A model generated the notes under the pieces. It ran no database searches. It was not told the origin of the DNA and saw nothing but the letters and a program-made list of their open reading frames with translations. Below are positions 57,131 through 64,000 of a DNA stretch of 64,000 bases, one piece after another (within the stretch, counting starts at the first letter, position 1; each line of letters opens with the position of its first letter). The DNA is from Candidatus Oscillochloris fontis (GTDB lineage: Bacteria > Chloroflexota > Chloroflexia > Chloroflexales > Chloroflexaceae): NCBI RefSeq assembly GCF_004138135.1, contig NZ_RYFD01000011.1, forward strand, positions 1-64,000. Direction: 5' to 3'. Position numbers and translations under genes: made by a program.

Positions 57131-57162
57131 CCCCGACTCTCGTATGAGAGCCGGGGTTTTTT
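57131..57162 (+). terminator. intrinsic terminator of the B12 riboswitch
   Basis: CCCCGACTCTC-GTAT-GAGAGCCGGGG followed by six T. It lies 81 bases past the aptamer and before the first gene, so it probably is the expression platform. Confidence 0.85.
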
Positions 57163-57217
57163 GTTTGCCATTCGGAGTTTCTATGAGGTGTAACGATGGT
57201 ATCTGAGGAGGTTCTCG

Positions 57218-57421
57218 ATGTCCATTCCACAGAATATGCATATTCATAATGCCCTCGCTGAATGTGAAGCGCGTATTATGGCATATGAACGTGAACTCGA
57301 ATTAATGACTTGGTTGCCTAGCGGATTCTATGTGATGGCGCTGGATCGTCTCGGCAATGAACGAGAACGCAAGAAGCGTCTCTTGCAACTCTTGTGGGAG
57401 AGAGCAATCCAGCCAAGATAG
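57218..57421 (+). CDS. small hypothetical protein, first gene under the riboswitch
   Basis: 67 aa, with a strong ribosome site GAGGAGG eight bases before the ATG. It is predicted to be helical with a charged coiled-coil-like start (ALAECEARIMAYERELELM) and an Arg/Lys-rich end. No cysteine pair, membrane helix or secretion signal is present. I do not recognise the family. Its position between terminator and btuF puts it under B12 control. Confidence 0.65.
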   Translation: MSIPQNMHIHNALAECEARIMAYERELELMTWLPSGFYVMALDRLGNERERKKRLLQLLWERAIQPR

Positions 57422-57536
57422 CTGGAGCCGCATACCAATTCCGCGCTTGGCTATCATTAACGTTAATGATATATACTATCATCTAAGAATGAGCTGCGCC
57501 ACAATGCCAGCTCGTCATCCTGAAAGGATCGTTCCC

Positions 57537-58802
57537 ATGGCTCGCGTGTGCCGCATCGCATTGTTGCTGATCCTCCTCGTTCTCAGCGCATGTACTGCGC
57601 AACCCACCGCTCAAACCGCAACCGAGGTACCAGTTAGCCCTCCCCAGGGTGTCACAGCGTCACCAGGTTTCCCCCCCCTTGCTCCAACCAATATCACCAC
57701 TGGCTGCGTGACCGACTATGATCCCACCCGCGACTACTTCCCCCAGAAGATCACGCTGACTGAGGCCGAGGGCTTTCACGTCGAATACTTCAATCACTAC
57801 AAGGTCGTTACCGTTGATGCACCCTGGCCAGGAGCCGATCAGCCGATCCGCTATGTGCTAGTGCAGTGTGGTACTCCGGCCCCATCCGATCCAACTCTTG
57901 CGGATGTTCCGATCATTGAGGTTCCAATCAAGAGCATTGTCACAATGTCTACAACCGAACTTGTCCCGCTTATCCAGGTGAATGCCCTTGATCGGCTGGT
58001 GGGGGTATCGAGTTTTAACTCCGTTAGCTCGGCTGAGGTGCGCGAACTCATCAATGCGAATAAGTTGATCGAAGTCGGGAATGGCAGTGAGGTGAATGTC
58101 GAGTTGCTGATCAATCTTCAACCTGATGTGGTGATGACCTCAGCAAGCGGCAATGCCGATCATGACGCGCATCCTAAGCTGAGCGAGGCAGGCATCCACG
58201 TCGTGTTCGATTCGGCATGGCTAGAGACTACTCCGCTTGGTCGTGCGGAGTGGATCAAGTATATGGGCCTCTTTGTCAATCAGGAGACGGCGGCTGAGCA
58301 TACCTTTGCCGAGATGGTGGATCGTTATACCGCAATGGCGGCGAAGGCGCGCGCTGTTACCGATAAGCCAACGGTGTTGGTTGGGTTTACCTATGATGGC
58401 ACGTGGTATGTTTCGGGTGGCAAGGGGTATGCGGCTCAGTTGCTCGCCGACGCCGGAGCCAATTACCTTTGGGCCAATGATGACTCGCTGGGAAGCCTCC
58501 AACTAAGTTTCGAGACGGTCTTTGATCGGGCACACGATGCTGACTTCTGGGTCAATGCGAGTGCCTACTGGTTCAGCCTCGCTGATGTGCGCAACGAGGA
58601 CGAGCGCTATACCCAGTTTGCGGCCTTCCAAAACGGTACGATCTATAACTACACTGCGCGGGTGAATGAGCATGGCGGCAATGATTACTGGGAGAGTGGG
58701 GTTGCCCATCCCGATGTGGTCTTGGCCGATCTGATCAAGATCTTCCACCCCGATCTCGTCCCCGATCACGAACTCTACTACTACCAGCGCCTTGAACCGT
58801 AG
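57537..58802 (+). CDS. btuF: corrinoid (BtuF-like) ABC transporter binding lipoprotein
   Basis: 421 aa from the ATG at 57537 (MARVCRIALL), with AAAGGA upstream; longer in-frame starts overlap the previous gene. The signal peptide ends at lipobox LSAC. The periplasmic-binding fold shows VPLIQVNALDRLVGVSSF, LLINLQPDVVMTS and GLFVNQETAAEH, typical of class III binding proteins for corrinoids, haem and siderophores. The riboswitch and the chelatase genes argue for a corrinoid ligand. It begins a coupled series of genes ending with a cobalt or magnesium chelatase. Confidence 0.88.
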   Translation: MARVCRIALLLILLVLSACTAQPTAQTATEVPVSPPQGVTASPGFPPLAPTNITTGCVTDYDPTRDYFPQKITLTEAEGFHVEYFNHYKVVTVDAPWPGADQPIRYVLVQCGTPAPSDPTLADVPIIEVPIKSIVTMSTTELVPLIQVNALDRLVGVSSFNSVSSAEVRELINANKLIEVGNGSEVNVELLINLQPDVVMTSASGNADHDAHPKLSEAGIHVVFDSAWLETTPLGRAEWIKYMGLFVNQETAAEHTFAEMVDRYTAMAAKARAVTDKPTVLVGFTYDGTWYVSGGKGYAAQLLADAGANYLWANDDSLGSLQLSFETVFDRAHDADFWVNASAYWFSLADVRNEDERYTQFAAFQNGTIYNYTARVNEHGGNDYWESGVAHPDVVLADLIKIFHPDLVPDHELYYYQRLEP

Positions 58803-58840
58803 ATGCGAACGACTAGGGGTGTTAAACCCACAGGAGGTGT

Positions 58841-59926
58841 ATGTCGAACACCATATCTATCCCCATCGAGAATCCCTGGCCCCGGCTCGGCCTGCGCCCG
58901 CTTGCCCTTGCTGTGATGCTGCTGGTGCTGATCGCTACCTTCTTTCTCAGTTTGAGCCTGGGGTCGGTACGTATCCCTTTTGATCAGGTGCTCACGATTA
59001 TGCTGGGCGGAACGCCTACCCGCGCAACGTGGGCCACGATCATCTACGATTTTCGGCTGCCCAAGGCGCTCACGGCCTCATTGGCCGGTGCGGCTCTGGC
59101 GGTGAGTGGCCTCCAGATGCAGACACTCTTTCGGAATCCTTTGGCCGACCCCTATGTCTTAGGAGTCAGTTCGGGAGCGAGTTTGGGGGTGGCACTGGTG
59201 GTACTGACGGTGGGCGCGGCCCAAACCACGCTGCTCTCGGTGGTGGGTGTGATGGGCAATCTGAGTATGGTCGTAGCGGCCTGCATCGGGGCGGCTGGCG
59301 TTTTGTTGCTCGTCCTCGCTTTGGCCCAGCACGTGCAGAGTAGTGTCACGCTGCTCATCTTGGGCCTGATGATTGGCTACCTGACCAGCGCAATCGTGAG
59401 TCTGTTGCTCTACTTCAGTATCGCCGAACGCATTCATGCCTATATCGCCTGGAGTTTTGGGAGTTTTGGTGGTGTGACATGGAACCAGTTGCAGGTTTTG
59501 GCTCCAGTTGTGCTGGTGGGGCTTGTCATGGCCTTCATCCTCACCAAGCCGCTCAATGCCCTGCTGCTCGGTGAATCCTACGCGCAGACGCTGGGCTTGC
59601 CCATCCGCCACGCCCGTATGGCGGTTGTGGTGGGTAGTGCTCTTTTGGCCGGTGCCGTGACCGCCTTTTGTGGCCCGGTCGGGTTTCTGGGGATTGCGGT
59701 GCCCCACTTGTGCCGCGCTCTGCTGCGCAGTGGCGATCATCGGGTTCTGGTGCCGGCATGTACGCTCCTGGGGGCCACGATTGCCTTGCTGGCCGACATC
59801 GCGGCTCAGGCTCCCGGTAGTGATGTGGTGCTGCCACTGAATGCGGTGACGGCCCTGATTGGTGCGCCGGTGGTGGTGTGGATGATGTTGCGGCGGGGGA
59901 TGGGACGGGAGGCATTTGGCGTATGA
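58841..59926 (+). CDS. btuC: corrinoid-type ABC transporter permease (FecCD family)
   Basis: 361 aa with AGGAGG just upstream. Ten transmembrane helices are expected. Family signatures are DFRLPKALTASLAGAALAVSG, QTLFRNPLADPYVLGVSSGA and GPVGFLGIAVPHLCRALL. Its stop overlaps the ATPase start (ATGA at 59923). It is a typical BtuC/FhuB-type dimer-forming permease for vitamin B12 or siderophores; B12 is favoured by the riboswitch. Confidence 0.93.
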   Translation: MSNTISIPIENPWPRLGLRPLALAVMLLVLIATFFLSLSLGSVRIPFDQVLTIMLGGTPTRATWATIIYDFRLPKALTASLAGAALAVSGLQMQTLFRNPLADPYVLGVSSGASLGVALVVLTVGAAQTTLLSVVGVMGNLSMVVAACIGAAGVLLLVLALAQHVQSSVTLLILGLMIGYLTSAIVSLLLYFSIAERIHAYIAWSFGSFGGVTWNQLQVLAPVVLVGLVMAFILTKPLNALLLGESYAQTLGLPIRHARMAVVVGSALLAGAVTAFCGPVGFLGIAVPHLCRALLRSGDHRVLVPACTLLGATIALLADIAAQAPGSDVVLPLNAVTALIGAPVVVWMMLRRGMGREAFGV

Positions 59927-60942
59927 AGGATGTCATTCTTGAAGCTAAGCAGGTAACCATTGGCTATACCGCACGCGGGCTTCCCACTCGCGTGGTGGCC
60001 TCCGATCTCAACCTGCACCTGCATACGGGCGAGGTGATCTGTCTGCTTGGCCCCAATGGGGTGGGGAAATCAACCCTCCTCCGTACTCTGGTGGGCATGC
60101 AAGCCCCACTGGCAGGCCATGTATTGCTTGGTGGGGCTGATCTCTTCACGCTGCCCCCCCGTGAACGTGCCCGACGTTTGAGTGTCGTGCTGACCGAGCG
60201 GGTTGAATTGGGCCAACTCTCGGTCTATGCCTTGGTGACGTTGGGGCGACATCCGCATACCGATTGGATGGGTCGCCTGAGTGCGCATGATGAGCAGGTG
60301 GCGCGTTGGGCATTGGAGGCGGTGGGTGCAACTAACTTGGCGCAACGCCAGGTGCATCAGTTGAGCGATGGTGAGCGCCAGCGGGTGATGGTGGCGCGTG
60401 CGTTGGCGCAAGAGCCATTGCTGATGGTGCTTGATGAACCAACCGCATTTCTCGATCTGCCCCGTCGGGTCGAGATGATGCACCTGCTACGCCGCTTGGC
60501 CCGTGAGACGAAGCGTGCCTTGTTGCTCTCAACCCACGATCTCGATTTGGCACTCCGTACCGCCGATGTACTCTGGCTCTTAGCTCCGGGTGGCACCATA
60601 TTCAGCGGGGCACCTGAAGATCTGGTGCTGACGGGAGCCTTCGAGGCAACCTTCGCTACTACTGGCATCGGGTTTGATCGTCACCACGGCAGTTTCCGGG
60701 TGCATCCGCCGGCCCAACGTCGGGTGGCTCTGGTTGGTGATGGACTGGTGGGAGCTTGGACGGCACGCGCACTCGAACGGGTTGGCTGTCAATTGGCCAC
60801 CGACGATGAATCTCCTTCACTGCGAGTGGTGGTTGGCGGTGATCCCCATGCCCCCCGCTGGGAAGTGGCCTTTAATGGTGGCCCACCGCAACAGGCTGCC
60901 TCGTTGCACGCTCTGGCAGCATTGGTATGTGAGCATGTATGA
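59923..60942 (+). CDS. btuD: corrinoid-type ABC ATPase with an extra C-terminal Rossmann-like domain
   Basis: 339 aa from the ATG at 59923, which overlaps the btuC stop. ABC core: Walker A GPNGVGKSTLL, signature LSDGERQRVMVA, Walker B LLMVLDEPTAFLD and switch His in LLSTHDLDLAL. The usual BtuD is about 250-270 aa. Here residues about 265-339 form an extra domain beginning RRVALVGDGLVGAWTARALE, a GxGxxG-type Rossmann signature. The extra domain ends [14 protein letters not shown]. Its role is unknown; nucleotide or corrinoid handling is a guess. The stop overlaps the next start (ATGA at 60939). Confidence 0.9.
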   Translation: MKDVILEAKQVTIGYTARGLPTRVVASDLNLHLHTGEVICLLGPNGVGKSTLLRTLVGMQAPLAGHVLLGGADLFTLPPRERARRLSVVLTERVELGQLSVYALVTLGRHPHTDWMGRLSAHDEQVARWALEAVGATNLAQRQVHQLSDGERQRVMVARALAQEPLLMVLDEPTAFLDLPRRVEMMHLLRRLARETKRALLLSTHDLDLALRTADVLWLLAPGGTIFSGAPEDLVLTGAFEATFATTGIGFDRHHGSFRVHPPAQRRVALVGDGLVGAWTARALERVGCQLATDDESPSLRVVVGGDPHAPRWEVAFNGGPPQQAASLHALAALVCEHV

Positions 60943-62816
60943 ATAGTGATACCGACACTCCTTTGCAAGCCCTCCGTCCACGCTATCCATTCTCGGCTAT
61001 CGCTGGTCAGCCCACGATGAAGTTGGCGCTCCAGTTGTTGCTGATAAACCCCGCGATTGGTGGGGTCTTAATCCGGGGTGCGAAGGGCACCGCCAAGTCT
61101 ACCGCCGTGCGCGCACTGCATGGCCTCTTGCCCGAACTTCCCCTGGTAGACCTGCCGCTCAATGCTACCGAGGAGATGCTGTTGGGTGGCCTCGATTGGG
61201 GCGCGGCGCTTCAGTCTGGGCAGCGCCAGATCCAGACGGGTCTCCTGGCGCGTGCCCACGGCGGCATGCTCTATGTTGATGAGATCAACCTGCTTGATGA
61301 TCACCTGATTGATGTGCTCCTTGATACCGTCGCTGGGGGTCGCCACATTGTTGAGCGCGAGGGGGTTTCGGCATGCCACGCGGCACGGGTGGCCCTGGTG
61401 GGCACGATGAATCCCGAAGAGGGTGAGTTGCGCCCGCAGTTGCTCGACCGTTTCGGGCTGTGTGTGGAGATCTCGGCTGAGGATGATCTGGCGGTGCGTC
61501 TGGAGGTGTTGGAGCGCCGCGAGCAGTTTGACGACAACCCACAGATCTTTCAGCGCCAGTTCCGTGCGCAGGAGGCGGTGTTGCGTGGGTGTCTCTTGGC
61601 GGCACGCGAACGGGTTGCAGCGGTGCGTGTGCCTGCCAATCTGCGCAGTTTTATTGCTGAGTTGTGTACCCAGCATCAGGTGGCAGGCCACCGTGCCGAT
61701 CTGGTTATTCAGCATGCGGCTGCGGCCTTGGCAGCTTATGAGGGGCGCTATCAGGTGACGTTGGCCGATATTGAAGTGGTAGCACCGCTCGCACTGCGCC
61801 ATCGCCAGCGCGATGCCCTCCCCGATCCACCACCTCCGCCGCCACCACCTCCGCCGCCACCTGATCCCCCGCCTGATCCACCTTCTCAAAGCGAGACGCC
61901 CCCGCCCGATCTTCCCGCTGAGTCACCGCCACCGGCTCCGGGTGAGACGCCCCCGCCGCCGGTCGGGGAAGACGAGCAGGTCTTTACGATTGGCAACAGT
62001 TTTGTCGTGCGACGGATCGAGGCGCGCAAGGATCGTGCTACCCGGCGTGGATCGGGGCGGCGCTCGCGTACCCGCACCATGCGCGCTGGGCGCTACATTC
62101 AGGCGCTGCCCAACCGTGGTGGGCGCGATATTGCCCTTGATGCGACGATTCGTGCGGCGGCTCCCGAACAGGCCCGCCGTCAGCCCCCGCCGGGCATGAT
62201 GATCGCGATCTGTTCCGAAGATCTCCGTGAGCGTCTGCGCGAACGCCGGATCGGGAACTTTCTGCTCTTCCTGGTTGATGCGAGTGGCTCGATGGGGGTG
62301 CAGGCGCGCATGGTGGCCACCAAGGGCGCGATTATGGCCCTGCTCTCCGATGCCTACCAGAAGCGTGACCGGGTTGCCCTGATTACCTTCCGCCGCCAGC
62401 AGGCCACCCTCGCACTCGCCCCGACCGCCTCGATTGAGTTGGCGGCGCGGCAGCTCCAGCAATTGCCGGTGGGTGGGCGCACGCCGCTCTCCGCCGGTCT
62501 CTTGGAGGCGCAGCGGGTCATCCAATACCAACTCGCTAAAGAGCCGACCTTGCGCCCCATCCTCATCGTTATCACCGATGGTAAGGCGAACGCTGCCTTA
62601 ACCCCCGGTGCCGATCCATGGGGCGAGGCGCTCCATATCGCTGGGCTGTTGGCCAATCATCCGCGATTGACCACGCTGGTGGTAGATACCGAGGTGCCGG
62701 GCATGCTCCGTTTTGGCTTGGCTCGCCCGTTAGCCCAGGCGCTAGGGGCCACCTATTACCCGATTGACGACTTGAAGGCACGCGATCTGATCGCTCTTGT
62801 ACAGCAAAGGTTCTAA
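60939..62816 (+). CDS. chelatase D subunit (AAA+ and vWA), BchD/CobT-like role
   Basis: 625 aa. Residues about 15-285 are an AAA+ module like ChlI ([15 protein letters not shown]-loop, [20 protein letters not shown] Walker [20 protein letters not shown]). A proline tract (residues about 292-345) and an Arg-rich linker follow. Residues about 430-625 are a vWA domain with an intact metal site DASGSM and ITDGKAN. This is the D-subunit layout of Mg- and Co-chelatases. Its place between a B12 transporter and a CobN-type gene under a B12 riboswitch favours cobalt insertion over bacteriochlorophyll synthesis. Coupled by ATGA to btuD. Confidence 0.9.
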   Translation: MNSDTDTPLQALRPRYPFSAIAGQPTMKLALQLLLINPAIGGVLIRGAKGTAKSTAVRALHGLLPELPLVDLPLNATEEMLLGGLDWGAALQSGQRQIQTGLLARAHGGMLYVDEINLLDDHLIDVLLDTVAGGRHIVEREGVSACHAARVALVGTMNPEEGELRPQLLDRFGLCVEISAEDDLAVRLEVLERREQFDDNPQIFQRQFRAQEAVLRGCLLAARERVAAVRVPANLRSFIAELCTQHQVAGHRADLVIQHAAAALAAYEGRYQVTLADIEVVAPLALRHRQRDALPDPPPPPPPPPPPPDPPPDPPSQSETPPPDLPAESPPPAPGETPPPPVGEDEQVFTIGNSFVVRRIEARKDRATRRGSGRRSRTRTMRAGRYIQALPNRGGRDIALDATIRAAAPEQARRQPPPGMMIAICSEDLRERLRERRIGNFLLFLVDASGSMGVQARMVATKGAIMALLSDAYQKRDRVALITFRRQQATLALAPTASIELAARQLQQLPVGGRTPLSAGLLEAQRVIQYQLAKEPTLRPILIVITDGKANAALTPGADPWGEALHIAGLLANHPRLTTLVVDTEVPGMLRFGLARPLAQALGATYYPIDDLKARDLIALVQQRF

Positions 62817-62818
62817 TC

Positions 62819-63793
62819 ATGCAATTCACTCCCTACCCATTTGCCGCGATTGTGGGCCAGGAACAGATGAAACTGGCCCTCATCTTGAATGTCATCAACC
62901 CGCAGATCTCGGGTGTGCTGATCCGTGGTGAAAAGGGTACTGCGAAATCAACGGCGGTGCGCGCGCTCGCCGACATCCTGCCCGAAATCGAAGTTGTGGC
63001 TGGTGATCCCTTCCAGACGGCACCCGGCGATACATGGCGTGGATCTCACGAACCTCCGGGGCCAAGTATTCAACGTAAGGTGCGGGTGGTGGAACTGCCG
63101 GTTGGGGCTACCGAAGATCGTCTGGTTGGAACGCTCGATCTTGAGTACGCCCTTAAGCATGGCGAGAAGCGCTTTGAGCCAGGTCTCTTGGCGGCTGCAC
63201 ACCGAGGCATGCTCTATGTTGATGAGGTCAATTTGCTTGATGATCACTTGGTGGATGTCTTGCTGGATGCGGCTGCCATGGGCGTGAATACCGTCGAACG
63301 CGAAGGAGTTTCGTTTGCCCACCCGGCGCGCTTTACGCTGGTGGGAACGATGAACCCCGAAGAGGGTGAGTTGCGCCCGCAACTCCTTGATCGCTTCGGG
63401 CTGTGTGTTACGGTGGCGGGGATTAGCGGCACTGCCGAGCGAGTCGAGATTATGGAGCGCCGTTTGGCCTACGAGGCCGACCCGCACGCTTTTGCGCACC
63501 AGTGGGCCGCTGCCTCGCAGCAGATCCGTGAACGTATCGCGGCGGCGATTGCGTTGCACCCCCAGGTGCTGGCGGAGCGCCACCATCTGCTCACTATCGC
63601 AACCCAATGCCAGGAGTTGGGAGTGGATGGCCATCGCGCCGATATTATTACCCTCAAGACGGCCAAGGCACTGGCGGCATGGCATGGCCGTACTCAGGTT
63701 GAAACTGATGATCTGCGTCTGGCGGGTGAGTTATCACTGCCTCACCGTATGCGCCGCTTGCCTTTTGAGGCGGTGGGGGAGGTGCGCCGATGA
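62819..63793 (+). CDS. chelatase I subunit (ChlI/BchI-like AAA+ ATPase)
   Basis: 324 aa. P-loop [14 protein letters not shown], Walker [22 protein letters not shown] and [19 protein letters not shown] are intact. It starts with [19 protein letters not shown]. The length and sequence match the I subunit that powers Mg or Co insertion with ATP. Start is 2 bases after the D-subunit stop, and its stop overlaps the next start (ATGA at 63790). It may serve one chelatase or be shared by several, as in phototrophs. Confidence 0.93.
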   Translation: MQFTPYPFAAIVGQEQMKLALILNVINPQISGVLIRGEKGTAKSTAVRALADILPEIEVVAGDPFQTAPGDTWRGSHEPPGPSIQRKVRVVELPVGATEDRLVGTLDLEYALKHGEKRFEPGLLAAAHRGMLYVDEVNLLDDHLVDVLLDAAAMGVNTVEREGVSFAHPARFTLVGTMNPEEGELRPQLLDRFGLCVTVAGISGTAERVEIMERRLAYEADPHAFAHQWAAASQQIRERIAAAIALHPQVLAERHHLLTIATQCQELGVDGHRADIITLKTAKALAAWHGRTQVETDDLRLAGELSLPHRMRRLPFEAVGEVRR

Positions 63794-64000
63794 ACATCGT
63801 TCTGATTAGTGCTACCGGGAATGGCATTCCGGCTGCGCGCCAAGCTCTGCTGCAACTTGAACCGCACGCCCCTGGTCAGTGGTGCATCCAGGCCCGTGCC
63901 GCGAGTAGCCTCGCCGATAAGGAAGTTGCCGCGCAGTTCTGTGCGCAGTATGTCCGTGATGCCGATGTCCTCATTGTCATCTTGCACGGCGGGGCAGCTT
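63790..64000 (+). CDS. cobN: chelatase large subunit (CobN/BchH type), partial at window end
   Basis: Only the first 70 codons are in the window. The N terminus [20 protein letters not shown] and [21 protein letters not shown] resemble the start of CobN/BchH-type subunits, which hold the tetrapyrrole and metal. The gene is coupled to the I subunit. The choice of CobN over BchH rests on context. The missing C-terminal part would be needed to decide. Confidence 0.7.
   Translation, partial: MNIVLISATGNGIPAARQALLQLEPHAPGQWCIQARAASSLADKEVAAQFCAQYVRDADVLIVILHGGAA

Overview
The window reads as about 64 kb of chromosome from a member of the phylum Chloroflexota, most likely a filamentous anoxygenic phototroph of the class Chloroflexia. 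This is an inference from protein style and content: a group 3d bidirectional NiFe hydrogenase (hoxEFUYH), chelatase I and D subunits, a T-box controlled long-form isoleucyl-tRNA synthetase, FtsH/MoxR/vWA-type signalling genes and many short dispersed palindromes. Most genes are GC-rich; several AT-rich genes (SpoU methylase, DUF3800 pair, GxxExxY, FkbM, GGDEF) stand out as acquired. No rRNA, tRNA or CRISPR array was found.

Layout. 0.1-5.9 kb: a leftward two-gene STAND/CHAT peptidase unit. 6.2-11.2 kb: a ConA-like hypothetical protein and ileS with its T-box leader and promoter. 11.5-23.5 kb: a rightward cluster with a glycosyltransferase, an unknown helical protein, a TPR protein, a vWA-like/FGE fusion, an FtsH-like AAA+ ATPase, a MoxR ATPase and a large partner protein. 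This resembles the FtsH-vWA-MoxR 'ternary' conflict systems, and three foreign genes or gene pairs interrupt it. 23.6-27.9 kb: bioY with a possible BirA operator, an Opu-type ABC transporter without a binding protein, a small phosphatase, an FkbM methyltransferase, and fluC/crcB. 28.5-34 kb: tgt, an orphan McrB-like ATPase, an acyl-CoA dehydrogenase and a tandem GNAT. 34.1-35.7 kb: a ribbon-helix-helix gene, a TnpB gene broken by an amber codon, and a relic of a DUF499 ATPase. 35.7-42.4 kb: a membrane glycosyltransferase, a CDF efflux protein, a ZnuABC-like transporter and a divergent Zur/Fur regulator. 42.5-48.1 kb: an SDR, a secreted protein, an ATPase-nuclease and a clostripain-like lipoprotein. 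48.0-53.9 kb: hoxW-H-Y-U-F-E. 54.2-56.8 kb: an acyl-CoA synthetase and a diguanylate cyclase. 56.9-64 kb: a cobalamin riboswitch followed by a small gene, a BtuFCD-type transporter, chelatase D and I subunits and the start of a CobN-type large subunit. This last unit probably joins corrinoid salvage to cobalt insertion.

The strongest cross-cutting signal is mobile non-coding DNA. A 136-bp element with 16-bp inverted ends (GTAACTGTTCACACTT) occurs in at least five places. Four insertions have perfect 8-bp target duplications and a fifth has a 7-of-8 match. The 5'-GTAA ends and 8-bp duplications point to IS66-type mobilisation. One insertion has cut the native start codon away from hoxW and may supply a replacement start. 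Other palindromes sit in frame inside protein-coding genes.
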